From an uncultured Clostridia bacterium (GTDB lineage Bacteria; Bacillota; Clostridia; Oscillospirales; Acutalibacteraceae): a DNA stretch of 6,077 nt. Position numbers and translations under genes: made by a program. Below are positions 5,574 to 6,077 of this stretch, one piece after another. The stretch covers positions 1 to 6,077 of the forward strand of contig CAMYWU010000099.1 in assembly GCA_947302895.1 (NCBI GenBank), given 5' to 3'. The notes beneath the pieces are model-generated. The model did no database searches. It was not told the origin of the DNA and saw nothing but the letters and a program-made list of their open reading frames with translations. Positions within the stretch are counted from its first letter, which is position 1. Each line of letters starts with the position of its first letter.

Positions 5574-5734
5574 AAGTTTGCATTACTTCGCTCACTCTGT
5601 GAACTTCACTTCGCAGAAACTTCACTCACTCTGTGAACTTCACTTCGCAGAAACTTCACTCACTTTGTGAACTTCACTTCGCAGAAACTTCACTCACTCT
5701 GTGAACTTCACTTGCCATTGGCAAACTTAGTTGC
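5571..5734. repeat. Tandem repeat block B (seven AACTTCAC octamers, 34-bp period)
   Basis: The octamer AACTTCAC occurs at 5602, 5618, 5636, 5652, 5670, 5686 and 5704, in strictly alternating steps of 16 and 18 bases, giving a 34-bp compound unit. Block ends are identical to those of block A, including TAAGTTTGC (5573-5581) and GCAAACTTA (5721-5729). It is longer than block A by 68 bases, exactly two units, so copy number has changed by whole units. The only unit variation is C/T in CACTCTGTG versus CACTTTGTG. The block starts 11 bases past the FAD-oxidoreductase stop codon. Confidence 0.95.
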
Positions 5735-5745
5735 GGCAAAGCCGC
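5733..5745 (-). other. Short GC-rich hairpin after the FAD-oxidoreductase stop
   Basis: On the minus strand GCGGC (5741-5745), TTT, GCCGC (5733-5737) directly follow the TAA stop. There is no T-run, so it is not a convincing terminator, though it could protect the mRNA end. It abuts block B and marks where unique sequence ends. Confidence 0.35.
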
Positions 5746-6077
5746 TTAATATTTCTCTGCAATCTTCCTTGCAACATATATTCCGCTTGCAGAAGCGTGG
5801 GAAAGCGAATGAGTAACGCCCGAACCGTCGCCGATAATATAGAGTCCCTTATGAGCGGTTTCAAGATTTTCATCCATTTCAACCTCCATATTATAGAACT
5901 TAACCTCAACGCCGTATAAAAGTGTGTCGGGGTTTGCGGTTCCCGGTGCAATCTTATCAAGCGCATATATCATTTCCATAATTCCGTCGAGTATTCTCTT
6001 GGGAAGAACAAGGGATAAATCGCCGGGGGTTGCCTTAAGTGTTGGCTCAACAATTCCCTCTTCGATTCTTGCAGGTG
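5746..6077 (-). CDS. FAD-dependent oxidoreductase (COG2509-like), C-terminal part, runs off right edge
   Basis: The last 109 codons of a minus-strand gene are present, ending at TAA (5746-5748). The sequence reads PARIEEGIVEPTLKATPGDL and continues with LPKRILDGIMEMIYALDKIAPGTANPDTLLYGVEVKF, split by position as about residues 24-60. It closes with GLYIIGDGSGVTHSLSHASASGIYVARKI (about 77-105). The GDGSG motif followed by a small-residue helix is the C-terminal FAD-contact segment of the glutathione-reductase-like fold. The overall text matches what I know of uncharacterised FAD-dependent dehydrogenases of COG2509, common in Clostridia; the substrate is not known. The N-terminal GxGxxG nucleotide site lies outside the window. 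The stop is followed by a short hairpin and then the repeat block, so it is unlikely to share a transcript unit by design with the four-helix-bundle gene. Confidence 0.88.
   Translation of the reverse strand, partial: PARIEEGIVEPTLKATPGDLSLVLPKRILDGIMEMIYALDKIAPGTANPDTLLYGVEVKFYNMEVEMDENLETAHKGLYIIGDGSGVTHSLSHASASGIYVARKIAEKY

Noticed and set aside
5009..5734. CRISPR array
   Set aside because: The repeats are regular and short-spaced, but the spacers are the same two sequences over and over, the repeat is only eight bases and no cas gene is present.

Overview
The window looks like chromosome of a low-to-moderate-GC Clostridia bacterium, probably gut-associated and Ruminococcaceae/Oscillospiraceae-like. 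This is inferred from the LepA and FAD-oxidoreductase protein sequences, the AT-rich intergenic DNA, the strong GGAG-type ribosome binding sites and the repeat families. The left 0.3 kb is clearly GC-richer (about 60% in the first 60 bases) and belongs to a mobile element. I cannot name the species.

Layout. Bases 1-321 (minus) are the N-terminal 107 codons of a RepA_N-type replication initiator, as found on plasmids and conjugative elements of Firmicutes. A 290-bp control-like region follows, with a terminator/attenuator hairpin, iteron-like repeats and palindromes. Next is a tRNA-Pro(CGG) gene (minus, 614-687) with its own promoter and terminator; the element lies on its 3' side, the usual geometry for integration into a tRNA. 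A plus-strand gene at 800-1405 encodes a membrane-anchored protein of unknown function. It converges on lepA (elongation factor 4; minus, 1500-3320) across a 16-bp-stem bidirectional terminator.

Upstream of lepA lies a 277-bp MITE-like element (3343-3619) with near-perfect 21-bp terminal inverted repeats ending in TA and a strongly folded interior. It has replaced the end of the next gene, so the last 14 codons and stop of a nucleotidyltransferase-family protein (3574-4707) come from element DNA. That gene is translationally coupled to a PqqD-like RRE protein gene (4709-4972). Together they are a small pair of the kind seen in peptide-modification or surface-polymer loci, but no precursor peptide or radical-SAM enzyme is visible here.

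The most unusual part is 5009-5734. A four-helix-bundle (23S rRNA intervening-sequence/S23-type) gene lies between two blocks of 34-bp tandem repeats that share identical ends. The octamer AACTTCAC occurs three times in one block and seven times in the other, always at alternating 16- and 18-bp spacing. Four inverted copies (GTGAAGTT) lie in the gene's 5' leader, separated by spacers that are mostly short hairpins. The gene's stop codon is inside one repeat block. This looks like a self-contained repeat-plus-protein module and is the best candidate for a poorly described system. The right edge (5746-6077, minus) holds the C-terminus of a COG2509-like FAD-dependent oxidoreductase.

All protein genes from 1500 rightward run on the minus strand, but the repeat module and the MITE interrupt the series. 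A single operon is therefore unlikely except for the PqqD/nucleotidyltransferase pair.
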